A stretch of DNA of 16,112 bases from Larix sibirica. Taxonomy: Eukaryota; Streptophyta; Pinopsida; Pinales; Pinaceae. Location of the stretch: NCBI GenBank assembly GCA_004151065.3, contig NWUY0300065305.1, forward strand, positions 11,669 to 27,780, read 5' to 3'. Each line of letters starts with the position of its first letter. Position 1 is the first letter of the stretch. The position numbers were made by a program, and so were the translations under genes. Under the pieces are notes generated by a model. It searched no databases. It worked only from the letters and a program-made list of their open reading frames with translations, and was not told the DNA's origin. Of the stretch, positions 8,401 through 15,801 are shown in pieces.

Positions 8401-8444
8401 GTTCTTTCCATTATGCTCTTAAAATTTCGCCTCGTTATGTATAG
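8397..8444 (+). CDS. Possible short first exon or micro-ORF
   Basis: The ATG at 8397 opens MGSFHYALKISPRYV and then a TAG at 8442-8444. A GTATAG at 8439 after the Tyr codon could serve as a splice donor, leaving a 14-codon first exon, and the sequence after it is T-rich like a plant intron. No homology is recognised and no second exon could be identified. It is listed only because it follows the candidate promoter directly. It may well be noncoding. Confidence 0.12.
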   Translation: MGSFHYALKISPRYV

Positions 8445-8826
8445 CACTTTGAATGTTTTTAGCGCATATTATTTTCAAATCCATCGCTTACGCTCTGGGG
8501 TTTACTAAAAATCAAAGCTTTACTCGTGTTTGCGCTCTTTTGAGGACAAAGCTTTTTAGTGATTATTATTTTTATTATTATCATGGCCTGATTTGATTTG
8601 CAATCAGTTTGTTTTTATGTTTTTATTAGTTTGTTTTCACATTTTATTCTGTTGAAGTTTTATTGTGTCTGAAATAAGTGTTAGGTGGTAGTTTCATTAC
8701 TGATGCGGTCGGTCTATTAGGGCATTATGTATTCTTTGTTATATCACTGTAACTGGATGCTGCCGACACCTTGTTTTTTTCAAATCGGGCTATACAATAG
8801 GCTGAATGAGTTGAGGTATTTGCCAA
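8445..8826 (+). other. T-rich, intron-like stretch
   Basis: Many T runs, no open frame of note and no domain. The composition fits a plant intron or plain intergenic DNA. Confidence 0.35.
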
Positions 8827-8936
8827 GAAATGTTGTATTTGTTAAGCCTTTTCTTTTCTAGGAAGCCCTATTCGATCTTTGGAAATGTTGTAATTCTAAA
8901 GCTTTTGCTTGTCTGGGAAGCTCTAATCGATCTTTA
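8827..8936. repeat. Tandem duplication, 55-bp unit
   Basis: The copy at 8827-8881 and the copy at 8882-8936 match at about 45 of 55 positions and both start gaaatgttgt. The first copy contains ccttttcttttctag, a good match to a plant 3' splice site. In the second copy the equivalent AG has become GG. Divergence shows the duplication is not recent. Confidence 0.8.
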
Positions 8937-9514
8937 GAAAGATTGCATATTCTTTCCACCCTCTCAAGCACCTTTGTCTGCCGGAGGCTGTTGCTGAAAA
9001 CCGTGTGAAATAAGTTGCTTCATAGGGCAGAGGTATGTGTAATTTCAGGTATCAATTCTATTTAAATTCAGTTGTAAACAATGGAAGCATTTAATTCAGC
9101 CATAAACAATGGAAAATGTATTAAAGCAACGGCACACAGGAAAAATGCATACTATACCAACACCGGTATTGTATCATGTGGTTGAATGCCTCAGGGTTGG
9201 CTGTTGTGATAGCCATTGAGTGCCCTGTATTTGGATGTTCATTGATCTTTCCAGGAAAGAGGGATGAGGCAGAGGAGGTGTAGATCTTGATTAACAATTA
9301 CGATTTTATCTTTGTTTCATGGGAGTGTGTTAATTTTGATTTTGTTTGGATGAAATTACAAGTTTCAGGCAGGCGCTGAGATTGCGTTATCCTGCTGCTG
9401 TAGGGTTTAGAATGGTTCTTAATCAATATATTTATTCAAAATCACGATCACCTGGTTCCAAAAATCACTGTCAGCCAGGTATAAAACCAACAATGTGTCT
9501 ATCATAATGAAAAA
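8937..9514. other. No recognised gene; small repeat and splice-like sites
   Basis: A 22-base imperfect direct repeat (aattcagttgtaaacaatgg near 9065, aattcagccataaacaatgg near 9092) is visible. The string gcagaggtatgtgt near 9027 resembles a splice donor, and tttcaggcaggcgctgag near 9363 resembles an acceptor. No coding exon could be tied to either. A spliced noncoding RNA is conceivable but unproven. Confidence 0.35.
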
Positions 9515-9666
9515 CAAGAGCCCCCATGTCCTCTACAACAAGGTTTGCCATCATACTTCATCCTTGAAATTTCATCAAGTTCATGTACCTTCTCTTCCAA
9601 CAAGAACCCCCCTCCTGTCCTCTATAACAGGTTTGCCATTTTACTTCATCCTTGGAATTTCATCAA
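9515..9666. repeat. Diverged tandem repeat, period about 86 bp
   Basis: The segment 9515-9578 (caagagcccccatgtcctct onward) recurs at 9601-9666 (caagaacccccctcctgtcc onward) with a few substitutions and small indels. The shared core includes ggtttgccat, acttcatcctt and gaatttcatcaa or its near match. The 22-bp spacer between copies is not shared. Function unknown. Confidence 0.8.
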
Positions 9667-10321
9667 AGAAAGGTTATCACTACCTTAGACACAGCAAATA
9701 TAGAAACTGCATTGTCTGGTGGTCTCAGTTTATCCTATCGCACTCTATCTTATTTCAAGAAAGCTTGCCACAACCTTAGCCCGAGGCAAAAAATTATATT
9801 GCCCCAACAAACTTTTCATCTGCCTACAGATTCTTCTCCATATCTCTACAAAATAAACACATTAAATTCACACTGCAAGCATCACAGCAGAAATTAAACG
9901 AGCCACATTTAGAGGATAAAGGTTTCATGCGAGTATTTGGGCCACCATTTATCTTATCTTTTTGATCATTTTTGTTTTTGTTTCAGTTGGAATTGTTAGA
10001 ATATTAGATTTATGTTGTTGAATTTGAACAATCCAGATGTAATAGAATTTGAGAGGGTTAAATTTATTTCTGCAATCAAAAATGAAATTTGAATCATAAA
10101 AAGAACAATTTCACAACCTTTTTAAATCATAATATTACATTTTAAAATCATAAAACAACATTTCACTGCATTTTTGCCAAAATTCCAGACCATATTAATT
10201 AGAAAATTTCAAGTTTAAATAACTCCTAAATTAAATCTTAATCTCTACATTTAGAACACTTAATCTGTGTTTTAAACTTTGTAAAACGAAGGTTAGTGTT
10301 CAATTTTCCATCATGATTCAT
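9667..10321. other. AT-rich stretch without a recognisable gene
   Basis: Open frames here start from non-ATG codons and match no family. A loose repeat of aatcataaaa followed by a tttcac-type end occurs near 10095 and 10147. Otherwise featureless. Confidence 0.5.
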
Positions 10322-10453
10322 GGATACCAACAACCACATTTGCAAGACCTCGAAAATCAAGAAGTCCACACAACCCTATTGAATTTCTGTGGGATCAAGA
10401 AGTCCACACAACCCTATTGAATTTCTGTGGGATACCAACCGCCACATCTGCAA
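10322..10453. repeat. Nested duplication: 38-bp perfect tandem inside a 108-bp repeat
   Basis: A 38-bp unit (atcaagaagtccacacaacc onward) occurs twice with no mismatch at 10356-10393 and 10394-10431. Around it, ggataccaacaaccacattt (10322) recurs as ggataccaaccgccacatct (10430), a 108-bp period with a few mismatches. The inner copy looks much younger than the outer one. Confidence 0.9.
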
Positions 10454-10606
10454 AACATGCAAAACCTAAAAGTGCAGAGCCCGACATGGCAGCGATGTTT
10501 CAGAAGAAATTCGAACAAAAGAAAATTCAGAAAATGGAGCATTCAAAGAACACAAGTTGATGTAGTACCAATTTGGCTTAGTCAAATATGCATATCCTAT
10601 AAGAAA

Positions 10607-10723
10607 ATCCGTGATATCAATGAGATATTTGTGGCTTCATAAAACTGAATCCGTGATATCAATGATATATTTGTGGTTTCATAAAACTGAATCCGTGATA
10701 TCAATGATGTATTTGTGGCTTCA
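10607..10723. repeat. Tandem array, 42-bp unit, 2.8 copies
   Basis: Units begin atccgtgatatcaatga at 10607, 10649 and 10691 and differ at only a few positions (g/t and a/g after the shared start, one c/t). The last copy is incomplete and ends at about 10723. A 42-bp unit is 14 codons, so the open frame across it is periodic, but no protein family is recognised and no ATG start precedes it. Confidence 0.92.
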
Positions 10724-10780
10724 ACTTGGAAGAAGGGTGCAACTTGCAAGTGAGCACGCCATCATATTATTTCCAATTAC

Positions 10781-11020
10781 AATTGGAAAGCCTCAATTAA
10801 AACTAGTTCGAGATGCACCCAAACAAAGGAATAATCCATTCTAGGTGTGTCAAGCACTATTATGAGGTTATCACCCTAACTTGGGATTAATGACTTTATG
10901 TTTCTAGTAATTGGAAAGCCTCAATTAAAACTAGTTCGAGATACACCCAAACAAAGGAATAATCCATTCTAGGTGTGTCAAGCACTATTATGAGGTTGGG
11001 ATTAATGACTGTGTTTCTAG
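10781..11020. repeat. Tandem duplication, 128-bp unit, second copy with deletion
   Basis: Copy one (10781-10908) and copy two (10909-11020) both begin aattggaaagcctcaattaa. Copy two lacks 13 bases (atcaccctaactt) and two bases near the end, but otherwise differs by about one substitution (atgcaccc against atacaccc). This points to a recent duplication followed by small deletions. Confidence 0.92.
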
Positions 11021-11122
11021 TTCACATGAGGTTATCACCCTAACTTGGGATTAATGACTTTGTGTTTCTAGTTCACATGAGGTTATCACCCTAACTTGGG
11101 ATTAATGACTTTGTGTTTCTAG
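11021..11122. repeat. Perfect tandem duplication, 51-bp unit
   Basis: ttcacatgaggttatcaccc onward is repeated without mismatch at 11021-11071 and 11072-11122. The unit is related to the end of the preceding 128-bp unit (gaggttatcaccctaacttg), so the two arrays share ancestry. Perfect identity implies a recent event. Confidence 0.93.
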
Positions 11123-11150
11123 TCCACCTTGTTTTGAGGGATGAGTATGT

Positions 11151-11282
11151 TTTGGTAATGTTTGAAGGAGTGATAGGGAGCCTAATACTTTTATTATGTC
11201 CTTAGACATAATAGTGTTTGGTAATGTTTGAAGGAGTGATAGGGAGCCTAATACATTTATTATGTCCGTAGACATAATAGTG
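11151..11282. repeat. Tandem duplication, 66-bp unit carrying a hairpin
   Basis: Two copies (11151-11216 and 11217-11282) starting tttggtaatgtttgaaggag are nearly identical. Each ends in a perfect 9-bp inverted repeat, tattatgtc and gacataata, around a 4-base loop (ctta at 11201-11204, cgta at 11267-11270). The stem is unchanged while the loop differs. Confidence 0.92.
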
Positions 11283-11454
11283 ATGAGGTCTTTATATTAC
11301 TTTGTATGTGTAATGGGTCAATTTTTAGAAACCCTAATGTTTTTGTTTGTTTCAAATTTCTATTATTAAATTCAATTTTGTTAAAAATGTTTTATTTGGG
11401 TTTTAAATGGTTTTGTGGTGTCGAGTTCAGCCTTGGATTTTGGGATGTGTATTT
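11283..11454. other. AT-rich junction before the copia remnant
   Basis: No domain recognised. The 5' LTR, primer-binding site and gag of the downstream copia element would be expected about here and further left, but none is visible. Confidence 0.5.
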
Positions 11455-11990
11455 GGCTTTGACAAGTATATAGCACAACATATCAAATGACACTACACAA
11501 AGAATGATTTTATGAATATGAAAAATACGACGGTGATAATGTTCTTCTAGGAGATGATTCATTGACTAAGATTGTCGTTCGAGGTAAAGTTTGATTGATA
11601 CTAAAAGATGGAAGGATAGAAACTATTCTAGGGGTGTTGCATACTCTAGGTTTGGCTCGAAACCTAATATATGTCGGCAAGATCAGAAATGCATGTGCGT
11701 AGTCTATATTTGAGATATATTCATGTAAAATGGTACAAGGAGCGATAGTACTGATGAGAGGAGTTTGAATTGGAATATTGTGAATACAATCTTTCCTGAA
11801 CCCAATGGATGTGTGAATACAATCTTCCCTGAACCCAACAACACATTGTTGAAAAAGGTCTTCATGGTATGCACTTCAAAGGTATGGTCGAAGGTCTACT
11901 TGATTGTTCTTTAGAAGTAGACTTATGTGAACATTCTATTTATGGAAAACAGAGTCATGTAAGTTTCACAAGGGCCAAAGAAATACTGGA
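11455..11990 (+). pseudogene. Copia protease and GAG-pre-integrase region
   Basis: A degraded protease active site may lie near 11455-11490 (FDKYIAQHIK), but the Asp-Ser/Thr-Gly triad is not intact. Clear family sequence follows: LLGDDSLTKIVVRGKV, LKDGRIETILGVLHTLGLAR, NLIYVGKIRNACA, then KGLHGMHFKGMVEGLLDCS and CEHSIYGKQSHVSF. A 27-base segment is duplicated at 11779-11805 and 11812-11838 where the family would carry its first zinc-finger histidine. The last finger Cys is Ser (CEHS). The HHCC zinc finger is therefore broken. Confidence 0.85.
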
Positions 11991-12015
11991 GTTAATACAT
12001 AGTGATGATGTGTTT

Positions 12016-12031
12016 GGACTAGTACTAGTCC
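12016..12031. repeat. Perfect 16-bp palindrome
   Basis: ggactagtactagtcc equals its own reverse complement. It lies in integrase sequence (reading GLVLVP) and is probably coincidental coding sequence. Confidence 0.7.
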
Positions 12032-12073
12032 CTTCACTAGGGGGATCCTAGTATTATGTTTTTTTCATAGATG

Positions 12074-12110
12074 ATTCCTCAAAAAAATACATTGTATTTT
12101 TTTGAGGAAT
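12074..12110. repeat. Perfect 17-bp hairpin at the integrase frameshift
   Basis: attcctcaaaaaaatac (12074-12090) and gtatttttttgaggaat (12094-12110) are exact reverse complements around the 3-base loop ATT. The A7 and T7 runs pair fully. The integrase frame breaks at this T run by what looks like loss of one T. Confidence 0.95.
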
Positions 12111-12640
12111 AAATTTGAGGTTTTTGAAAGGTTCCAAGAATTCAAAGCCCTTGTAGAAAATCAAACTAGTAGAAAAATCAAGGTGCTTAGAAATGATAAT
12201 GAAGGATAATTTTGTAACAAGTCATTTGACCAATTCTGCAGACAACACGGTATAGCTTGATTAAACAGAACTCCATAAATGCCTCAATAGAATGGCGTTG
12301 CAGAAAGAATGAATAGAACATTGTTGGAAAAAGAAAGGAGCATGTGTAGTGGTGCACATATTGCACAAGAATTTTGGCCAGAAGTAATCGACACAACATG
12401 TTACTTGGCGAATTGGTCATCGTCGACAAGACTTCATATGAGGCATGGGTTGGGGAAAGGCCCTCTCTTGCACATCCCAGAGACTTTGGGTGTGATGCCT
12501 TTGTGCATGTCCCAAAGGATAAAAGAAACAAACTTGATAGCAAGTTTGAGAAATGCATATTCATCATGTACAAAGATGGAGTGAAAGGTTATAAGTTGTG
12601 GAATTTGGTCACAATGACTACAATTTATAGTAATGTGATC

Positions 12641-12900
12641 TTCAAAGAAGTCAGAGGTACTTTCAAGATTGAAGAGGATAAAAGAGAAAATGAACCAGAA
12701 AAGCTAGAGTTTGAATGGAATGACGAAAGTCATGATTTAGATGAGTTGATTGAATCTGACGAATAGGCGGAATAGCATATTTTGATTGTTAGGAGGTCTG
12801 GTCAAGCAAAGCAACAACATGAAAGCTACAGTCCATCAGATTTTCGCTTTGCTTTTGCATTAACTATCATAGAAGAGGATCCTAGGTCAGTAAAGGAAGC
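12641..12900 (+). pseudogene. Copia pol linker between integrase and RT
   Basis: An acidic, charged, poorly conserved stretch (EEDKRENEPEKLEFEWNDE) in frame 2 joins integrase to RT. Two TAG codons (12764 and 12773) interrupt it. It resumes with IVRRSGQAKQQ and IIEEDPRSVKEAIN. The family normally has such a variable acidic region here. Confidence 0.8.
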
Positions 12901-13600
12901 AATCAACCTGATAGAGGGTAAACTATGGAAAAAGGCCATGGAAGAAGAAATGGAGTTCTTACGAAATAATGAAACATGGGATTTGATCACGTTTCCAAAT
13001 GGAAGGAAACTTGTCGATAATAAGTGATATTTTGAAGTCGATAGAGCTTACTTTTATGAGATCTTCTCTCCTGTTGCAAAGTTAACTTCCATTAGTGTGC
13101 TAATGTCTTTAGTTGCAACATTTTCTCTTGAAATAGAACATATGGACGTGGAGACAACATTTTTTTATTGTGATTTTGAAGAAGAAATTTATATGAAGCA
13201 ACATGAAGGATTCACAATGAAAGGGGAAAAGGAGTTGGTCTGCAAGGTCAAGAACTTCCTCTATGGTTTAAAGCAATCACCCAAGATGTGGTACCAAAAT
13301 TTTGATATGGATATCCAACAACTTGGTTTTCTAAGAAGTCAAGGTGATCACTGTGTGTATCGCAAGAATGTCAGTGATCATTTTATAAATGTAATTTTGT
13401 ATGTCGATGATATGTTGTTGGTCGGAAACATGGATCTGATCAAGGAGGTGAAATTTTAGTTGTCCTCCAAATTCAACATGAAGGATCTTGGAGCAACCCA
13501 TTTTATTCTTGGTATGGAAATCAAAAGAGATATAGTAAGTAGAAGGATATGGTTAAATTAGAGTAAATATGTTGAGACAGTTTTGAAACGCTTCAACATG
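12880..13600 (+). pseudogene. Copia reverse transcriptase with internal deletion
   Basis: RT blocks lie in frame 2: KLWKKAMEEEMEFLRNNETW, FYEIFSPVAKLTSI, MDVETTFFYCDFEEEIYMKQ, CKVKNFLYGLKQSPKMWYQ and ILYVDDMLLVGN (YVDD at 13400-13411). Both aspartates of YVDD and the Asp before FEEEIYM are retained. After KLVDNK a TGA (13025) stands for the expected Trp, and roughly 25 residues that normally precede FSPVAKL are missing. A TAG at 13457 interrupts the frame, which continues LSSKFNMKDLGATHFILGME. Confidence 0.93.
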
Positions 13601-14381
13601 TAGGAGTGCAAACCAGTTAAGGTCCCTATTCCCGTAGGAGTTAAATTATTTGTTGAATAATGTCCTAAGACACAAGAAGAGATATAGTTCATGGCACATG
13701 TGCCCTATGCTAGTGTTGTAGGTAGTCTGATGTATGTAATGGTTTGTAATTGACATGATATTGCTCGTGAAGTGGGAGTATTGAGCAGGTACACATTGAC
13801 ACCTAGAAAAGAGCACTAGATAGATGTTAAAGGAGTGTTAAGGTATTTGCGTGGCACAATGGATTATGCAATCTTCTACCAAGGAAAACCTAAAATTGAT
13901 AAAACAATAAGTGTACATGGTTTTGTCGATTCTAACTAAGCTGGAGATCTTGACCATAGAAGGTCGACCAATGGATATGTTTCCAAGTTATTCAATGGAG
14001 CAATAAGTTGGATGAGTAGGAGGCAGTCGGTCGTTGAACTGTCGACTGTAGAGGCTGAATACATGGAAGCTTCTCATGCAAGCAAAGTCACAGTTTGGTT
14101 GCAAATATTGTGTATAGGTTGGATTTAAACAACAAGTTGTTAGGCTGAATTGTGACAGTCAAAGTGCAATCTTCTTAGTAAAGAACCTTGTATACCATTC
14201 AAAGACAAAGCATATTGATGTGTAGTACCATTTTGTGAGAGAAATGGTGGAGAACCAGAAAGTGTTGTTGGAAAAGGTAGACACGTTGAAGAATATTGCA
14301 GACTCGTTAACCAAGTCGGTGAGCACCGAGAAATTTACTTGGTGTAAGGAATCAATGGGCTTGTTTGCCTTGGTTAACTAA
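13600..14381 (+). pseudogene. Copia RNase H and pol C-terminus
   Basis: Blocks lie first in frame 2: YASVVGSLMYVMVCN, VLRYLRGTMDYAI, GFVDSN (catalytic Asp at 13928-13930), [13 protein letters not shown] and [14 protein letters not shown] (catalytic Glu). A frameshift near 14110 moves to frame 3 for LNCDSQSAIFLVKN, HSKTKHIDV and ADSLTKSVSTEKF. The frame ends at TAA 14379-14381. Several TAG or TAA codons replace likely Gln or Trp codons. The RNase H would have removed RNA from cDNA hybrids. Confidence 0.92.
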
Positions 14382-14420
14382 ACAAAAGTTCTAAATCTCT
14401 TGTGTATGCAAAGAAAACAA

Positions 14421-14433
14421 CAAGTNGGGAGAA
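14421..14433 (+). promoter_or_regulatory. Polypurine tract of the copia element
   Basis: The purine-rich string caagtngggagaa ends exactly before TGTTGGG, the LTR start. It would have primed plus-strand DNA synthesis. One base (14426) is N in this assembly. Confidence 0.8.
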
Positions 14434-14541
14434 TGTTGGGTATGTTATATTCTTTGCATGCAAATTGACGATAGAAGTCGATAGTTGATTGGTTAATAAG
14501 TATGTTGGAATTGAAGTTGACAAATGACGGAAGTCTCAGCA

Positions 14542-14568
14542 ACTAGCCAACTAGAATAGCTGGCTAGT
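14542..14568. repeat. 8-bp inverted repeat in the LTR U3
   Basis: actagcca (14542-14549) and tggctagt (14561-14568) are perfect reverse complements around an 11-base spacer. It could be a protein-binding dyad of the LTR promoter or chance. Confidence 0.5.
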
Positions 14569-14768
14569 CGATGACCACAATTGGTCGACGGGAAGTCAAC
14601 AAGCATAAAGCATGCAAGAATTCGACAAACACCTATACAACAAGAAGCTTAAATGACAGTCAACTATCATAGAAAAACAATATTTAGTTAAGAAGTTATG
14701 GATCACCATTAATGGAGCAGTTAACTAGAACCAACTCGAATATCACAAGCTAGTTTATGTGTTGCATC

Positions 14769-14776
14769 TATAAATA
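14769..14776 (+). promoter_or_regulatory. TATA box of the LTR promoter
   Basis: tataaata, about 335 bp into the LTR, a usual place for the U3 promoter of a plant copia LTR. The transcript start would be roughly 30 bases downstream. Confidence 0.6.
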
Positions 14777-15096
14777 TGATGTAATGTAAAAGGAGAAATA
14801 TACCTGTATGAGTTGAGAAGTAGAGTGTAGTGAATTCATACTTGAGCTATTGTAATATAGTAAATCATTATTGTAAATACTTTTAAAAGTATAGATAATA
14901 GATGAGTGGTAAAGCTCACTGGTTTGTTGGTTTTCCCCTATAAAGGGTTTTCTAGGATAATTTTTTGTGTTATGTGACTATGTTTGTGCTATTGTTAAAT
15001 TTTGTTATATCTAACTATTAAAATCATTATGCATAATCATTGTAAAATGTACTAAATCCTTCAGAAAGAAATCAAGATATAATATTGTTTAGAGCA

Positions 15097-15800
15097 ATGA
15101 GAGGAGATAGATGAGATTGCTCTTGTCAGGAGGAGGATGAAGAAGGGTAGCAAGAAAGGCTACACGATGAAGGAAGGTAGATATAGGAAATAAGGATTTG
15201 GGTAAAGTGATTTGTTTTTGATGTCACAAGATAGGACATTATGCCAACCAGTGTTCGAAGAAGAAAGGGAAGGCCAAGCAATTGATATAGGATTGTGGGA
15301 TTGCCGGTACTATATCATGAATGGATGGGTCATGATCCTAGCTTGATACCACCTTCTCCTTGGTCTCTTGTTTGTGTTCTAAAACTAGGTATAGTGTTGG
15401 AAGGTATGTGGATAATGGAGCTTTGAGACGTATGATTTATGACAAGCCATTGTTCAACATACTTCAAGAGCAAGAGGAAGGTATGAATGTTTAGTTGGGT
15501 GATGATGCTACTTATGATGTGGGAGGAGTGGGATCCATTTCATTTTGGATGCCATTAGGTGATGTTCTTGAGTCGAGTGATGTTTTATTTGTTCATGGGT
15601 GAAAGAGAAATCTTATTTCAGTTTCTTGTGCGGTAGATCATCAACAAAGAGTTGCATTTAAAGGTCAACATTAAACTATCAGTGATTGTAGTCTAGCTTG
15701 TTCGAGGACTTTTGCTCTAGATGTGTGAGAGGGTAGCCTTTACAGGTTGCTCACTAATCCCGTGACACTTCGACATTCGAGGTGACACTTCTACATTCTA
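15097..15800 (+). mobile_element. Fragment of a second copia element (gag end to pre-integrase)
   Basis: The first block (DEIALVRRRMKKGSKK) fits the basic end of a copia gag. A CCHC zinc knuckle follows in frame 3 (Cys 15213, Cys 15222, His 15237, Cys 15252; CHKIGHYANQC), with a TGA inside it for a likely Trp. A protease-like site VDNGA follows (Asp at 15411-15413), then LGDDATYDVGGVGSISF, GDVLESSDVLFVHG and RNLISVSCAVDHQQRVAF, all in frame 3. EGSLYRLLTNPV then resembles the pre-integrase region. Its sequence differs from the protease region of the first copia element, so it is a separate family. Only this part is visible and no LTR was identified. It may be the target into which the first element inserted. 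Confidence 0.83.
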
Positions 15801-15801
15801 G
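15762..15801. repeat. 20-bp tandem duplication with frame shift
   Basis: gtgacacttcgacattcgag (15762) is followed at once by gtgacacttctacattctag (15782), two mismatches in 20. As 20 is not a multiple of three, it moves the copia reading frame from 3 to 2 at this point. Confidence 0.88.

Larger units (their letters stand above)
11869..12640 (+). pseudogene. Copia integrase, frameshifted
   Basis: The DDE residues remain: Asp in HSD at 12004-12006 (followed by a second Asp codon), Asp in NDN at 12195-12197 and Glu in NGVAERMN at 12303-12305. After a TAG at 12049 the frame carries on with YYVFFIDDSS. It moves from frame 1 to frame 3 at the T7 run near 12095-12103, inside a 17-bp hairpin, then to frame 2 near 12420-12430. 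The C-terminal part reads SYEAWVGERPSLAHPRDFG and KCIFIMYKDGVKGYKLWN, typical of copia integrase. Stops also lie at the Glu, Arg, Tyr and Gln positions around NEG-stop-F and PQ-stop-NG. Confidence 0.92.
11455..15016 (+). mobile_element. Ty1/copia LTR retrotransposon, 5' end missing
   Basis: Domain order is protease remnant, GAG-pre-integrase, integrase, RT and RNase H, then a polypurine tract and a 3' LTR. Integrase before RT is diagnostic for the copia superfamily. No copy of the LTR start (tgttgggtatg) and no primer-binding site such as tggtatcagagc was seen to the left, so the 5' LTR and gag are lost or lie in rearranged sequence. Pol is read in frame 1, then 3, then 2, then 3, and carries more than a dozen stops. 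It is non-functional. Copia elements reverse-transcribe their RNA in particles and insert the DNA with integrase. Confidence 0.93.
14434..15016 (+). repeat. 3' LTR of the copia element
   Basis: Starts tgttgggtatg directly after the polypurine tract, as copia LTRs do. A TATA box (tataaata, 14769-14776) would mark the promoter in the U3 part. U3 contains several gtcga/gtcgac-type motifs and an 8-bp inverted repeat (actagcca 14542-14549, tggctagt 14561-14568). The right end is inferred near tatatctaac at about 15016. Without the 5' LTR it cannot be fixed, and a terminal CA is not evident. Confidence 0.78.

Noticed and set aside
8690-8810. Possible C/D snoRNA (tgatgc and ctga boxes)
   Set aside because: The C box is a poor match, no terminal stem is visible and no guide region could be recognised.
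9495-9897. Two overlapping plus-strand open frames
   Set aside because: Both open from non-ATG codons, span a diverged repeat and match no family.
10322-11282. CRISPR array
   Set aside because: Units are contiguous tandem duplications of different lengths without regular spacers, in a plant-like sequence.
12187-12573. 128-residue minus-strand open frame
   Set aside because: Antisense to copia integrase and without domain similarity.
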